A DNA stretch of 64,000 bases from Anadara kagoshimensis (GCA_021292105.1 CM037873.1:17278551-17342550), one strand, 5' to 3'. Positions 41,985 to 52,400 are shown, counted from the stretch's first letter. The notes: generated by a model from the letters alone, not told the origin. Numbers and translations are program-made.

Positions 41985-42225
41985 TTTGTCACCCTTCAAA
42001 GAAATTTCTCGCATGCGATGGTTAACTTGCCGGGGTACATGGAACTATGTTCGGAAATCTGCCGGGGTACATGAACGCACGCGACGTTTAGCGGTAAAAG
42101 GGAAGTAACTCGTACATCTCTGACGTCTAGTTACGGTAAACAAGATGCGACAACGTACGCAAGTCACACAAAATACGAAATGAAAGTTAAAAAATCCAAC
42201 TGGTTACGCTTTGAAGGGTGACAAA
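41985..42225. mobile_element. MITE-like element with perfect 17-bp inverted ends
   Basis: TTTGTCACCCTTCAAAG at 41985-42001 is the exact reverse complement of CTTTGAAGGGTGACAAA at 42209-42225. The 241-bp interior contains two CCGGGGTACATG motifs (near 42028 and 42063). No clear target duplication flanks the ends, so the boundaries may extend a few bases further. No coding capacity. Confidence 0.65.
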
Positions 42226-42229
42226 AACG

Positions 42230-42362
42230 TTATACAGGGCTTTGGCAGGTTACACGGCCCATGTACCCCGTCAAAGATGAATGTACCCTTCGCCTGCGGC
42301 TCAGGGTACATAAATCTTTGACGGGGTACATGGGGCCGTGTAACCTGCCAAGCCCTGTATAA
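42230..42362. repeat. 133-bp near-perfect palindrome
   Basis: Arms 42230-42278 and 42314-42362 are reverse complements with only two single-base indels. The left arm contains GGCAGGTTACACGGCCC and ATGTACCCCGTCAAAGAT. The 35-base centre itself folds (ATGTACCCT with AGGGTACAT), so the whole unit forms one long hairpin around GCCTGCGGC. It lies 5 bp from the preceding MITE-like element. It is probably a small foldback transposon; the open frame across it is an artefact. Confidence 0.85.
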
Positions 42363-42439
42363 CTTATAATATTCTTGAACTTTGTGACATGGCCAATCCA
42401 TCATGATACGATTTATATATTAAACATTTCACCAATTCA

Positions 42440-42713
42440 GGTCCGGACCATTTTGGACCCAAAATAACATCTTTTTATCATAATGACAATCATTTATAAT
42501 CTATATATATTCTTGATCGGCATGAAACACGATATCAATATACGATAAAATTTTGGACCCAAAACATTTTGGACCGGGCTATTTTTGGACCCAATCGATA
42601 ATTCCTACATTACTAAAAAATTGCCTTGCCCATGTTATAATAAAACTCATATATCACATAAAAGTAGACCCGGACCATTTATTGAGCCAATCAATTGCTC
42701 CTATTGCTTCATA
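42440..42713. repeat. Degenerate repeat rich in TTTTGGACC
   Basis: Irregular copies of TTTTGGACCCAAAA-like and CTTGATCGGCATGAAACA motifs, which recur outside the inserted element near 43592-43650 and again as CTGGACCCATTTTAGG near 43742. Together they look like an old tandem or dispersed repeat later split by the CATAGGCG element. Confidence 0.5.
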
Positions 42714-43423
42714 CATAGGCGTAGGAGCAGGGGGGGCCAGGCCCCTGCAATATATTGTGTGAAATTTTGTATCATAGTTTACGTTTATAGTGTAAGTGCT
42801 AAAAAAGAAAAAAACAAGAGCTTTAACAGGAAATGTCCATCTGGTAACCAATCAATTATCAATTTCATCATTATACTTGTAAAAGGGCGTCAAAATTTTC
42901 CGGGGTACCCCCATATCCAGTGGCGGATTCAGCGTACCCCCCCCCCCTTTATGTCGCTAATAACACATATTGTTCAGCTCAGATTGCACCAGAATGCAGG
43001 ATTTTTGCGTCACTTTTTCAAAATTTTTCGGGGGAGCATGCCCCCCCGAACCCCCCTAGAATGTTCGAGCTTTCAGCTCTCACATTATACGTCCCCTTTT
43101 TGAAATTCTGGATCAGTCTATGATATCCATCCCCAATGAGTGGGGTGATTATGGAACTTGTGTCATACGGTTATTTTATATAATCTTGCCTTTATATCAC
43201 AGTATTTTAACATATCAAAACGATGCACAATACAATACAATGAAAATGCGTCTAGACAGGACTTAGTTTTAAAAATTTTCCGGACCCCACCTCTGCGAGG
43301 GGTTTAGCACCCCTCTCATACTCTCCCCGCCTCGTGCCTTAGGCACGAGGTCGTACCTGCGGCACGACATAGACATACCTTCGGTTTGGCCCCCCCAATA
43401 TTAAAAACCCTCCTACGCCTATG
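42714..43423. mobile_element. 710-bp element with CATAGGCGTAGGAG ends and TCATA duplication
   Basis: Left end CATAGGCGTAGGAG (42714-42727) is the reverse complement of the right end CTCCTACGCCTATG, and TCATA flanks both sides (42709-42713, 43424-43428). The body is rich in G and C runs and contains a second, nested element at 42918-43122. It has GCCTTAGGCACGAGG/CCTGCGGCACGAC-type local inverted sequences near 43337-43370. No transposase; the longest open frames here read through repeat sequence only. Confidence 0.85.
42918..43122. mobile_element. CAGTGGCGGAT-family MITE nested in the 710-bp element
   Basis: Left end CAGTGGCGGATTCAG; the right end is decayed but keeps AAATTCTGGATC. ATATC is duplicated on both sides (42913-42917, 43123-43127), a 5-bp target duplication as in the family member at 44947-45188. 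The interior has the C run and the GGGGGAGCATGCCCCCC palindrome. Confidence 0.75.
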
Positions 43424-43447
43424 TCATATAAATACTTATAATCTATA

Positions 43448-43581
43448 CAGTCAAACCTGTCTATAAAGTCCACCCAAGGGAATTGGTAAAAGTGGCCTTT
43501 ATGGGCAGGTGGCCTTTATATACAGGTTCAAATAACCTTCCTGCCTTTATAAGCAGGTGGCCTTTAAGACAGGTTGGACTG
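43448..43581. mobile_element. 134-bp MITE with CAGTCNAACCTGTCT ends
   Basis: Left end CAGTCAAACCTGTCTATAA and right end, reverse complemented, CAGTCCAACCTGTCTTAAA. TATA is present on both sides (43444-43447 and 43582-43585). The interior carries GTGGCCTTTAT and GCAGGTGGCCTTTA repeats. A second member occurs at about 61887-62060. No coding capacity. Confidence 0.75.
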
Positions 43582-43589
43582 TATATTAT

Positions 43590-44279
43590 ATTCTTGATCG
43601 GCATGAAACATGTAACCCATATATGACAAAATTTTGGACCAGACCATTTTTGAACCCAATCAAATTCTCTCATAGTCTTGACATATTCGCCGATAAACCA
43701 TATATTGTTAAAGTGAACTTACACCTTGCATCAAACTATAATCTGGACCCATTTTAGGCTCAAACATATTTTGATCCACTGACCTTTTTCATATAGCGTT
43801 GAAATAATTACCGATAAGCCATATAATTATATTCTTGATTACCATGTTATAGTGAACTCACAACTTACATAAAAGTGCACCCCAGACCTATATTTGAACT
43901 GACTATTTCTGCACCAAACGGATTTATAAAAGGCCATTAGGAATACAACAGCATTAACCAAGTCTAGTTGATCATTGAACTTGAACTGTTTGATATGTGA
44001 CCTATCCTCGGGTGAGCGTTAAGGCCCATGGGCTGCTTGTTTTGTTTTTTGTTTTTTGCTGTTAAATCATGGTATCTTAGATTGAGATTATGATTTTTCT
44101 ATAGTTGACTTAAATGAGCAAACCTGAAATTTAAATGATTTTGTAACCATTAAAAATTAATTATCTGTCAAGTCAGACGACTAAACAATGGTTATACCAA
44201 CACGGTTTTATTGATTTAAGACCGTAAAGTTTTTTTTTTTTTTTCACTATCCGCCGTACAGCTATTTCATTGCATTTCA
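43590..44279. other. Intergenic stretch before the right inverted repeat
   Basis: Continuation of the TTTTGGACC-type degenerate repeat to about 43900, then unclassified AT-rich sequence with TTGTTTTTTGTTTTTTGC near 44037 and a T run at about 44230-44244. No gene supported. Confidence 0.4.
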
Positions 44280-44717
44280 CTAATTGCCGTACAACACTAC
44301 GTCTAAACGCGGTACACCGGAGAATTTGCTTACATTTAAATATCTCGATGAATAAGCTTCGCCAAGTGTTAATTTTTGCACAGAATGTGTATTTCGATAT
44401 GAAGTTAATGTACACATAGCAACATCCGTCTAAAATCCAACATTACGTGTGTTAATGATAACAGAAGTTGGAAGTGATGATTTTCGGAGGTACTAAAATG
44501 GACATTTTTGTTGAATTACTTTCTCTCGCGACTCAGTTTCACCTTTATTTCTCATGAATTGATTCTAATAGGTTTCATAACCATGCTCACACTTGAATTA
44601 GTATATAAAATAATTCTATAACATCACCAGACGTGTTTAAACTTACCTCAAGAGCGCTGACCTGATTAGCTCCTCGCTTCGAAAGTATTCTATTTCCGGA
44701 TCCATCTATACACAGTG
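44280..44717 (-). repeat. Right terminal inverted repeat of large element 1
   Basis: Reverse complement of 36750-37195. It ends CATCTATACACAGTG at 44703-44717, followed by the duplicated ATAAA. Read outward to inward the terminal seven bases are CACTGTG. Confidence 0.9.
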
Positions 44718-45599
44718 ATAAAACACATACTTGTGTGGCGAAGTGAGAAACGCGTCGCATGATTTTCCACGTGTCGTATCATTTAGTATGACCGCGTGTT
44801 ACAATCTGACAAAACGGAGGGGGGGGGGGGGGGGGTGTGTCTAAAACACAGTTTTCTTGCTCAAACAGATGTATGTTCTTAAGTTATTTATGAAATATTA
44901 AAATCGAAAAGTTATCAAACTATTTCTCAAGAATTAGTTCCTTATTCAGTGGCGGATTTAAAGGGGGGGGGGTTGCAACTCCCCCCCCCCCCCCCCCCCC
45001 CCCCCCCCCTTTGAAAAATTTAAAAGAGAGAGAAATAGAGCGAGCGAGCTATTGACTTATTATTTTCTTGGTCCCATCGGGGCTCTGTCTTAGACTCCTC
45101 GTTTCTGGAAGCTCGCGCCTTCGGCGCTCGCACCTAGCATTGGTATTAGTTTCAACCCCCCCTTTAAAAAATCCTGGATCCGCCCCTGTTATTTCTTGCC
45201 ATTTTTGATCCGTTTTCCATTTCACGGTTTTGAGCTCGCTGAACGATGCGTTGTACCGTATGATAGTCGTCTTAGCTGCTTAGCTGTCCATATTTAAAAT
45301 TAATTCTCTACATGCACTTAAAATATAAATCTATCAAAGTCAGTTTTAACTTCGATTGACTGGTTTTTGCTCTATTAACAGATTAATAACAAATTTGTTC
45401 TTTTATGTAAACAGCGACATATGTCTCTGATCACGGTAAACAAGAAAATTTGTTACAAAGGCGCTGATTGGTCAATTCAGCTATGGCTAGTTAATCAGCT
45501 ATCTTGGGGTTTCCAGGCCTGCGATCCTATAAATAGCTGAGCTATCCTAGGGTTTGCTGTTGCAAAAATTAGTTTGAAGTTATAAATTCATTAAAACCT
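44718..45599. repeat. Duplicated segment, copy 1, right piece
   Basis: Resumes the match to copy 2 (56402-56935, then 62831-62899) immediately after the large element. Differences from copy 2 are a longer G run at about 44818-44835 and the 242-bp MITE at 44947-45188. The match stops after CATTAAAACC at about 45599. Positions 45530-45534 (TAAAT) correspond to the unfilled target of large element 2 in copy 2 (TAGAT there). Confidence 0.85.
44947..45188. mobile_element. CAGTGGCGGAT-family MITE with empty site in copy 2
   Basis: Ends CAGTGGCGGATTTA and, read from the right, CAGGGGCGGATCCAGGATT. TTATT lies on both sides (44942-44946 and 45189-45193); the paralogous sequence at about 56590 reads CTTATTTCTTGCC with no insertion, which fixes both the boundaries and the 5-bp duplication. 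The interior has extended G and C runs (44960-45009) and GAAGCTCGCGCCTTCGGCGC. CAG-initial termini suggest hAT, within which 5-bp duplications are an uncommon subset. Confidence 0.85.
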
Positions 45600-45684
45600 C
45601 AGCTTTTAATGTAATACTTCTTTGCATCTCAGAATACCAGGAGACATAGGGGGTTATGTTTCAGGTATCTATGGGTTCGCACCT

Positions 45685-45723
45685 GCTATCTATGGGATAG
45701 CAGACAGCTATCCCATAGATAGC
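45685..45723. repeat. Perfect 17-bp hairpin with 5-base loop
   Basis: GCTATCTATGGGATAGC, loop AGACA, GCTATCCCATAGATAGC. It is the best of several similar hairpins in the foldback centre. Confidence 0.9.
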
Positions 45724-45812
45724 TGATTTAACTCACAATACCTATAGGATAGCAGCTATATATGGCACGCCAATTGATGCAAAAATCAGCTAACCCTAGG
45801 ATAGCTCAGCTA

Positions 45813-45960
45813 TCTATAGGATAGCTGGCTGCTATCCTATAGATACCAGACCGTAACTCTCGATACCTGCAGGTATTGTGGGTTATAAATCAGCTATCTA
45901 TGGGATAGCTGTCTGCTATCCTATAGATAGCTGGCAGCTATCCCATAGATACCTGCTGTT
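45813..45960. repeat. Further short-loop hairpins of the CTATCCTATAGATAG type
   Basis: TATCTATAGGATAGC, loop TGGCT, GCTATCCTATAGATA starts near 45813. A third, GCTATCTATGGGATAGC followed by TGTCT and GCTATCCTATAGATAGC, lies near 45892 and has one mismatch in the stem. Copies of CTATCCCATAGATACCTG follow in direct orientation to about 45975. Confidence 0.8.
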
Positions 45961-46189
45961 ATCCCATAGATACCTGAATTAAAACCCCCAATACCTCCTG
46001 ATATTCTGAGATAGAAAATAGTATTTCATTGAAAGCTGAGGTTTGTATGAATTACAAACTTCAAACCCTATTTTGCACCAGCTATAGGGAGTTGTAACTT
46101 TCTGTTATTCCTTAGATAGCCGATAGCCAATCAGAATCATCCTTGCATCGTGCTGCGTTTGTCAACACTGAAGCAGACATATATCGGAA

Positions 46190-46860
46190 ATCAAAGTTAC
46201 ACTGGGGAATTTGGATATTTGAAGAAATTTCAACTAATGTCACGTATCAGAAACATTATTATGGGTTGATAAAATAATTTATCCACCACTCGTGTAAAGG
46301 TTTGAACGACTGGACAGCCTAGTAGCACGATTCAGGCAAATTATTTTCGATGTTTTCGAGCCATGAGAGTGTGGCTGTGTGTTGGTTGACATTGCACCTT
46401 GGCGAATTTACAAAGAATATTCGATTGGAATATAATAAAATTTGGTAATTTGAACTATTTTCAACTGAGTATACATGATCAAAACGCAATACTGAAGTTC
46501 GATTGTTTACTTTGGACCTCGCTCGATGTCTCTGCTCGATTTAAGAAAAATAAGTTTTATTATTTTTTTAGTTCAAAACTTAGTATTAGATCTATAAGTA
46601 TTAATTTTAACATTTAAACACACAAATATCAAAGTTTACAGTTGTCCTACAGGAATTCAGTTGACAAACTTGTGTGAAAAATATTAGCAGTAACATGAGT
46701 AAGTATTCTTGATTGATGAAAGAAATGGGTGGGGAAGGGGGTTTTCTAGTCATGACTAATAACTTTGAAATAGTTAAATAACATCCAATAAAAGATAAAA
46801 AATGATTTAAATATTATGAGATTAAAAAGACGTTTTATCAGTTTATTTCCTTTCATTGTT
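46190..46860. other. Intergenic stretch, no recognised feature
   Basis: AT-rich, non-repetitive as far as I can see. A 72-codon open frame begins near 46399 but has no recognisable domain and a base composition like its surroundings, so I do not call it. Confidence 0.4.
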
Positions 46861-46867
46861 TTCTTGG

Positions 46868-47015
46868 GTATGAGTTGTCTCAGGTTGGGTACAAATTGTC
46901 TTTTACGAGATGTCTTGCGTACAAGTTATCTTGGTATTGGTATGAGTTGTCTTGGTATGGATACGAGTTGACCTGAGTGCAAGTTGTCTTGGATACAAGT
47001 TGTCTTGATACCACT
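46868..47015 (+). repeat. Short degenerate tandem repeat of TACAAGTTGTCTTGG type
   Basis: About eight imperfect units of 14-18 bp, for example GAGTTGTCTCAGG, TACAAATTGTC, TACAAGTTATCTTGG, TATGAGTTGTCTTGG and TACAAGTTGTCTTGA. Confidence 0.7.
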
Positions 47016-47064
47016 GGTCCCAATCCTCCAACATTTTTGGTCTCGGTTTTTACACCAATTCGGT

Positions 47065-47420
47065 GTTACCAAATCGTCCCACTAATAAAACCAAATCATT
47101 TCTTTTAAATACAAAATTGTCCCAGTTTTTTCCCCAGCACTTCCCACTTTGTTAAAGCAGTATTTCGAGTTCAACATGACTCAGGACAGATCTTAGTATG
47201 AGAAGCAGTATTCCGAGTACAACATGACTCGGGACAGATCTTAGCATGAGAAAGTTTGTCAAGTTACCAAATCGTCCCACTAATAAACCAAATCATTTGA
47301 CTTTTAAATACAAACTTGTCCCACTTTTCCCCCAGCACTTCCCACTTTGTTGAAGCAGTATTTCGAGTTCAACATGACTCAGGACAGATCTTAGCATGAG
47401 AAGTTTGTCGAGTTCCCTTG
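47065..47420 (+). repeat. About 197-bp tandem duplication with internal 57-bp copy
   Basis: ACCAAATCGTCCCACTAATA at 47068 recurs at about 47265, and the sequence through CAACATGACTCAGGACAGAT follows in both. Inside the first unit, AAGCAGTATTTCGAGT to TTAGTATGAG is itself repeated once. No coding capacity. Confidence 0.8.
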
Positions 47421-47532
47421 CTGAAAGTACAGATGGTTTTCTTCAGGGACTCTAGTTTCTTACGTCATGCTTCAACTGGCTACATTGATATAAGTGAAAG
47501 AATCTTTACTGGGATGTAAAACTCCATCACTT
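47420..47532 (+). repeat. SINE tail fragment
   Basis: CAGATGGTTTTCTTCAGGGA, then GATATAAGTGAAAGAATC and ACTGGGATGTAAAACTCCAT, the same tail as in the 60009-60231 element. The tRNA-like head is missing. Confidence 0.6.
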
Positions 47533-47925
47533 ATCTTATCTTGCTCAGTCTGTTTCAATCCCTGTAACTGTAATTGTCCCCTAAAGCGACCACATGTGAC
47601 CTGTCTACTCTTTTTCAAACGCTACAATGGTGTCTTTAGCTTGCACGGAGACAAGAGACCTTGATTTTAAGTCTCATTCGAAAGACTACTTTAGTACTGA
47701 GCTTTTTACAACTCTTAGTAATAAGGACAAGATATGAAAATCATCTCGGAAAATTTCCAAGTCCAGAGTGAGTAATGATGTGCCAATGATGGATTTAATT
47801 GACTATTGATCGAATTTGCCTACCGTAGATTTTAAGTGCTTGATTAAATTATTGAACGATTGATGATCGGTTCCCTTTTTAATGGGAAGAATATATAGAC
47901 AGAAAACAAGAAATAACACAGGGAT

Positions 47926-47993
47926 ATGGCTGCTGCTCTTCCCAGTGGAAGGTTATCAGTGGCTGGTCTCCTGGATCTAAGACTAGATGCAGG
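47926..47993 (+). CDS. Candidate first coding exon (weak)
   Basis: ATG at 47926 opens MAAALPSGRLSVAGLLDLRL then DA, ending at a donor-like CAGG/GTATGG (GT at 47994-47995). The reading frame continues about 20 more codons to TAA if unspliced. Codon content is more even and GC-richer than the surrounding DNA, and an alanine-rich start is common in real proteins. I do not recognise a family. No matching acceptor nearby was found; the only acceptor-like site I noticed downstream is near 63943, far away. Could be chance. Confidence 0.2.
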
Positions 47994-48233
47994 GTATGGT
48001 TATGTTTTAATTTTTTCCAAGTTATGTACACATGGCACAAACTTCAAGTTAGATTAATTAAGCTGAAAATGCCAGTTCAAAACAAAACTAAATTTGACAT
48101 CTGAAAGTCCATAATTTGTACATAATAATGAACAAATGTTCATTTCCAATGTGTTACAAAAACAATTATTTCTTATTAGTAGTTTCGATCATCTATTATG
48201 AAAATCGAACCGATTCCCATCAAGTGCTATGAA

Positions 48234-48305
48234 TGAGGTTCAAACCCAAAACCTTTTGACACCGAAAGCCAGTGATAGTACCACTCTTCCATGTCTGCCC
48301 ACCTA
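48234..48305 (-). repeat. tRNA-derived SINE head, minus strand
   Basis: Read on the minus strand, GAAGAGTGGTACTATCACTGG stands at the A-box end and GGGTTTGAACCTC is a good B box. No acceptor stem and no body recognised. Confidence 0.5.
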
Positions 48306-48827
48306 AGTCGACTCGAGTTGTGTAATAAATATTACATGCTTGATCACTCTAGTACTAAACTCCATATAGGTTTAGAGTATTACACCTCACTCTGTAGAGA
48401 CTGAATTGCATTTTACTCTTGCCAAGGTTTCTATCACGCTAGTATCTCCAGTTTTCTTGTTCTTTGAGTGGAAACGAAGAGTGTTTAACATGTACTAGAT
48501 GTACATATCACTAATACAGTGACAAGGAAATCCTAGTTTGTAGCCATCAGCATCAGCTAGATCTGGATTTTGCTTCCAAGGATAAAATGAAATGATAATT
48601 TTTCTTGAACTTCTGAATACATACTATGATATTCTATTCCCAACATAAAACTAAATATATATCTCAATAAAAAATCCTGTCATTGGCATCTCATGTTTTA
48701 CTACATATACTGCGATTCACTTTTGGATTAAGGTTGTTGCCTATTTCCACCAAATCTAAAAAAGTAGGATACAACTTTCTTCACCTTGCTGGCTTTATTG
48801 AAATCAATGATATGTGACATTACATCA

Positions 48828-49153
48828 TACGGTAGCTCAATTGGTAGAATGCTCCCTTTGTATATGGAAGGTTGTGGGTAACAAGGGTAAGAACTCCGTC
48901 CGAGTCTGACCAAGACCTAAAAGTAGGTAGTAGCTGTTCTTTCACAAAGCACTTGGCATTGAGAAATCAAAGTCACAGCTCCTTCGGAAGAGGCCGTAGA
49001 AACTGATGCCTCATGGCATGTTGAAGAAACCTCCCTGCACATTGCCAGAGTGCTTTACAAACATAAAAATTTCCTGTCATTTAACCTATAGCTGGTAATG
49101 TCTCGATATAAGTGAATATTCTTGGGACTTAAAACCCTATTCAATCAATCAAC
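48828..49153 (+). repeat. Full-length tRNA-derived SINE
   Basis: The head has A box TAGCTCAATTGG at 48842-48853 and a poor B-box region (GTTGTGGGTAACAAGGG). The body GAGTCTGACCAAGACCT to CACTTGGCATTGAGAAATC matches the SINE at 55703-56041, and the tail is GTCTCGATATAAGTGAATA with CTTGGGACTTAAAACCC, then CAATCAATCAACC. Reverse-strand open frames over it are meaningless. The two full-length copies differ throughout, so neither looks young. Confidence 0.8.
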
Positions 49154-49474
49154 CACTGATATGTGACCTTGTCCTTTGACCTACAACCTAATTGTGGTCC
49201 CTGATGATTGTCTCATGTTGGTATAGATTTGTTCCCATGTTTGAACAAAATCCATGCATATATTTGATAGTTATGAATTAAACTATGTCTGTAGGGGGTG
49301 GGGTAGGGTGTAACAATTTGTCTTGCAATATCTAAAGTTACAATTGGAACATATTTAGATTAAGAATTTTAACAGGTTGGATAATTTTGGGCCTTAATGT
49401 GATTTGCTCTAGCATGTATCAAATTTGGCAAAAATTTGTGCAAATGAATACTGTTCCATACATGATCTAAATGC
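49154..49474. other. Intergenic stretch upstream of second satellite array
   Basis: Unclassified; contains TGACCTTGTCCTTTGACC near 49165, in the style of bivalve dispersed repeats, and GGGGGTGGGGTAGGGTG near 49293. No gene. Confidence 0.4.
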
Positions 49475-52400
49475 AAGGTGCCACATAATCATGATAATGG
49501 AAAATATGTATCTGCCTTGAGGTATAATGTCAAATACTACAGTAATATAGTGACACAATGTCTATATGTCATCTACCTTTAGGTATAGTGCCACATACTA
49601 CACAACAGTGGTGACATAGTGTGTATCTGTCATCTGCATTCTGTTACAGTGTCATATACTACAGTACAGTGGAGACATAGTGTGTATTTGTCATGTACCT
49701 TCAGGTATGGTGCCACACACTACATAACAGTGGAAACAGTGTGTATCTGTCATCTACCTTTAGGAATAGTGCCACACACTATAGTACAACGGTGCCAGTG
49801 TATCTGTCATGTACCTTTAGGTATGGTGCCACACACTACAGTACAAAGGTGTCATAGTGTGTATCTGTCATGTAACTTTAGGTATGGTGCCACATACTAC
49901 AGTACACTGGCAACATAGTGTGTATCTGACATCTACCTATAGGTATGTTGCCACATACTACAGTGCACTGGTGACAAAGTGTATATCTGCCATCTACCTT
50001 TAGGTATGGTGCCACACACTACAGAACAATGGCGACATAGTGTGTATCTGTCATGTACCTTTAGGTATGGTGCCACACACTACAGTACAAATATGCCATA
50101 GTGTGTATCTGCCATGTTCCTTTAGGCATAGTGCCACACAGTACAGTACAAAGGTACCATAGTGTGTATCTGTCATGTACCTTTAGATATAGTGCCACAT
50201 AATACAGTACAGTGGTGACAGTTTGTATATTTCATGTTCCTTTAGGTATGGTGCCACATATTACAGTACAGTGGCAACATAGTGTGTATCTGTCATCTAC
50301 CTATAGGTATGGTGCCACACACTACAATGCACTGGTGACAAAGTGTATATCTGCCATTACCTTTAGGTATGGTGCCACACACTACAGTACATTGGCAACA
50401 TAGTGTTATCTGTCATGTACCTTTAGGTATGGTGCCACGCACTACAGTACAATGGCAACATAGTTTGTATCTGCTATATTCCTTTATTATGGTGCCACAT
50501 ACTACATACAGTGGCAATATAGTGTGTATCTGCTATATTCCTTTACGTATGGTGCCACATACTACAGTACAGTGGCAACATAGTGTGTATCTGCCATGTC
50601 ATCTACCTTCAGGCATGGTGTCAAATACTACACTACAGTAGGGACATAGTGTGTATCAGTCATGTTCCTTTAGGTATGGTGCCACACACTACAGTACAAA
50701 GATGCCATAGTGTGTATCTGTCATGTACCTTTAGGTATGGTGCCACACACTACAGTACAAAGGTACCATAGCGTGTATCTGTCATGTACCTTTAGATATA
50801 TTGCCACATACTATAGTAGAGTGGTGACAGTTTGTATATTTCATGTTCCTTTAGGTATGGTGCCACATATTACAGTACAATGGCAACATAGTGTGTATCT
50901 GTCATCTACCTATAGGTATGGTGCCACACACTACAATGCACTGGTGACAAAGTGTATATCTGCCATTATCTTTAGGTATGGTGCCACACACTACAGTACA
51001 TTGGCAACATAGTGTTATCTGTCATGTACCTTTAGGTATGGTGCCACACACTACAGTACAATGGCAACATAGTTTGTATCTGCTATATTCCTTTAGTTAT
51101 GGTGCCACATACTACATAACAGTGGCAATATAGTGTGTATCTGCTATATTCCTTTACGTTGGTGCCACATACTACAGTACAGTGGCAACATAGTGTGTAT
51201 CTGCCATGTCATCTACCTTCAGGCATGGTGTCAAATACTACACTACAGTAGGGACATAGTGTGTATCAGTCATGTTCCTTTAGGTATGGTGCCACACACT
51301 ACAGTACAAAAATGCCATAGTGTGTATCTGCCATTTACCTTTAGCTATGGTGCCACATAATACAGTACAGTGGTGACAGTTTGTATTTGTCATGTTCCTT
51401 TCGGTATGGTGCCAAATACTACAGTAAAATGGCAACATAGTGAGTATCTCCTATATTCTTGAGGTATGGTGCCACATACTACAGTACAGTGGCAACCAGT
51501 GTGTATCTGCTATATTCCTTTTGGTATGGTGCCACATACTACATAACAGTGGCAACATAGTGTGTATCTGTCATCTACCTTCAGGCATGGTGCCACATAA
51601 TGGGGTAAACTGGTTACAAAAGTGTTTTTGACATCTTTTAGGTATGGTGCCACATAATGGGGTACAGTGGTGACACAGTGTGTATCTGACATCTTTTAGG
51701 TATAGTACCATATTATTGAGTATAGTGGTGACAAAGTGTGTATCTGACATCTTCCTTTAGGTATGGTGCCACATAATGGGGTACAGTGGTGACAAAGTGT
51801 GAATCTGACATCTTGGGTATAGTACCACATTATTGAGTATAGTGGTGACAAACTGTGTATCTGACATCTTCCTTTAGGTATGGTGCCACATAATGGGGTA
51901 CAGTGGTTACAATGTGTGTATCTGACATCTTCCTTTAGGTATGGTGCCACATAATGGGGTAAAGTGATTACAAAGTGTGTATCTGACATCTTCCTTTAGG
52001 TATGGTGCCACATAATGGGGTACAGTGGTTACAAAGTGTGTATCTGACATCTTCCTTTAGGTATGGTGCCACATAATGGGGTAAAGTGGTTACAAAGTGT
52101 GTATCTGACATCTTCCTTTAGGTATGGTGCCACATACTACATAACAGTGGCAACACAGTGTGTATCTGCTATATTCCTTTTGGTATGGTGCCACATACTA
52201 CATAACAGTGGCAACATAGTGTGTATCTGTCATCTACCTTCAGGCATGGTGCCACATAATGGGGTAAACTGGTTACAAAGTGTGTATCTGACATCTTTTA
52301 GGTATGGTGCCACATAATGGGGTACAGTGGTGACAAAGTGTGTATCTGACATCTTTTAGGTATAGTACCATATCATTAAGTATAGTGGTGACAAAGTGTG

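Larger units (their letters stand above)
36750..44717. mobile_element. Large element 1: 7968 bp, long inverted repeats, CACTGTG ends, 5-bp duplication
   Basis: The termini are inverted repeats of about 440 bp (36750-37195 and 44280-44717), roughly 95 percent identical by eye, starting CACTGTGTATAGATG and ending with its complement. ATAAA flanks both ends (36745-36749 and 44718-44722), and the paralogous copy at 56402-56406 has a single uninterrupted ATAAA, so insertion and duplication length are directly supported. No transposase is visible. The interior holds a broken C2H2 zinc-finger sequence, dispersed bivalve-type repeats and several smaller transposons, so it is non-autonomous. CAC-initial termini matching CACWRTG plus a 5-bp duplication are features of Transib/RAG-like elements. 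Chapaev and CACTA elements also start CACT but normally duplicate 4 and 2-3 bp. Assignment is therefore an inference. Confidence 0.85.
45420..46190. repeat. Foldback region with about 270-bp imperfect arms
   Basis: The left arm (about 45420-45680) and the right arm (about 45960-46190) are imperfect reverse complements: CTCAGCTTTTAATGTAATAC against CTCAGCTTTCAATGAAATAC, and GTTTGAAGTT with AATTCAT against GTTTGAAGTTTGTAATTCAT. The centre is packed with shorter hairpins of CTATCYATAGGATAG-like sequence. It may be an old foldback transposon; the left arm overlaps the end of the duplicated segment. No coding capacity. Confidence 0.65.

Noticed and set aside
42553..43123. 172-codon open frame
   Set aside because: It crosses the boundary of one transposon and most of a second nested one, so it cannot be a conserved gene.
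36750..44717. Maverick/Polinton assignment for large element 1
   Set aside because: These begin with AG, duplicate 6 bp and encode polymerase and integrase; none of this is seen.
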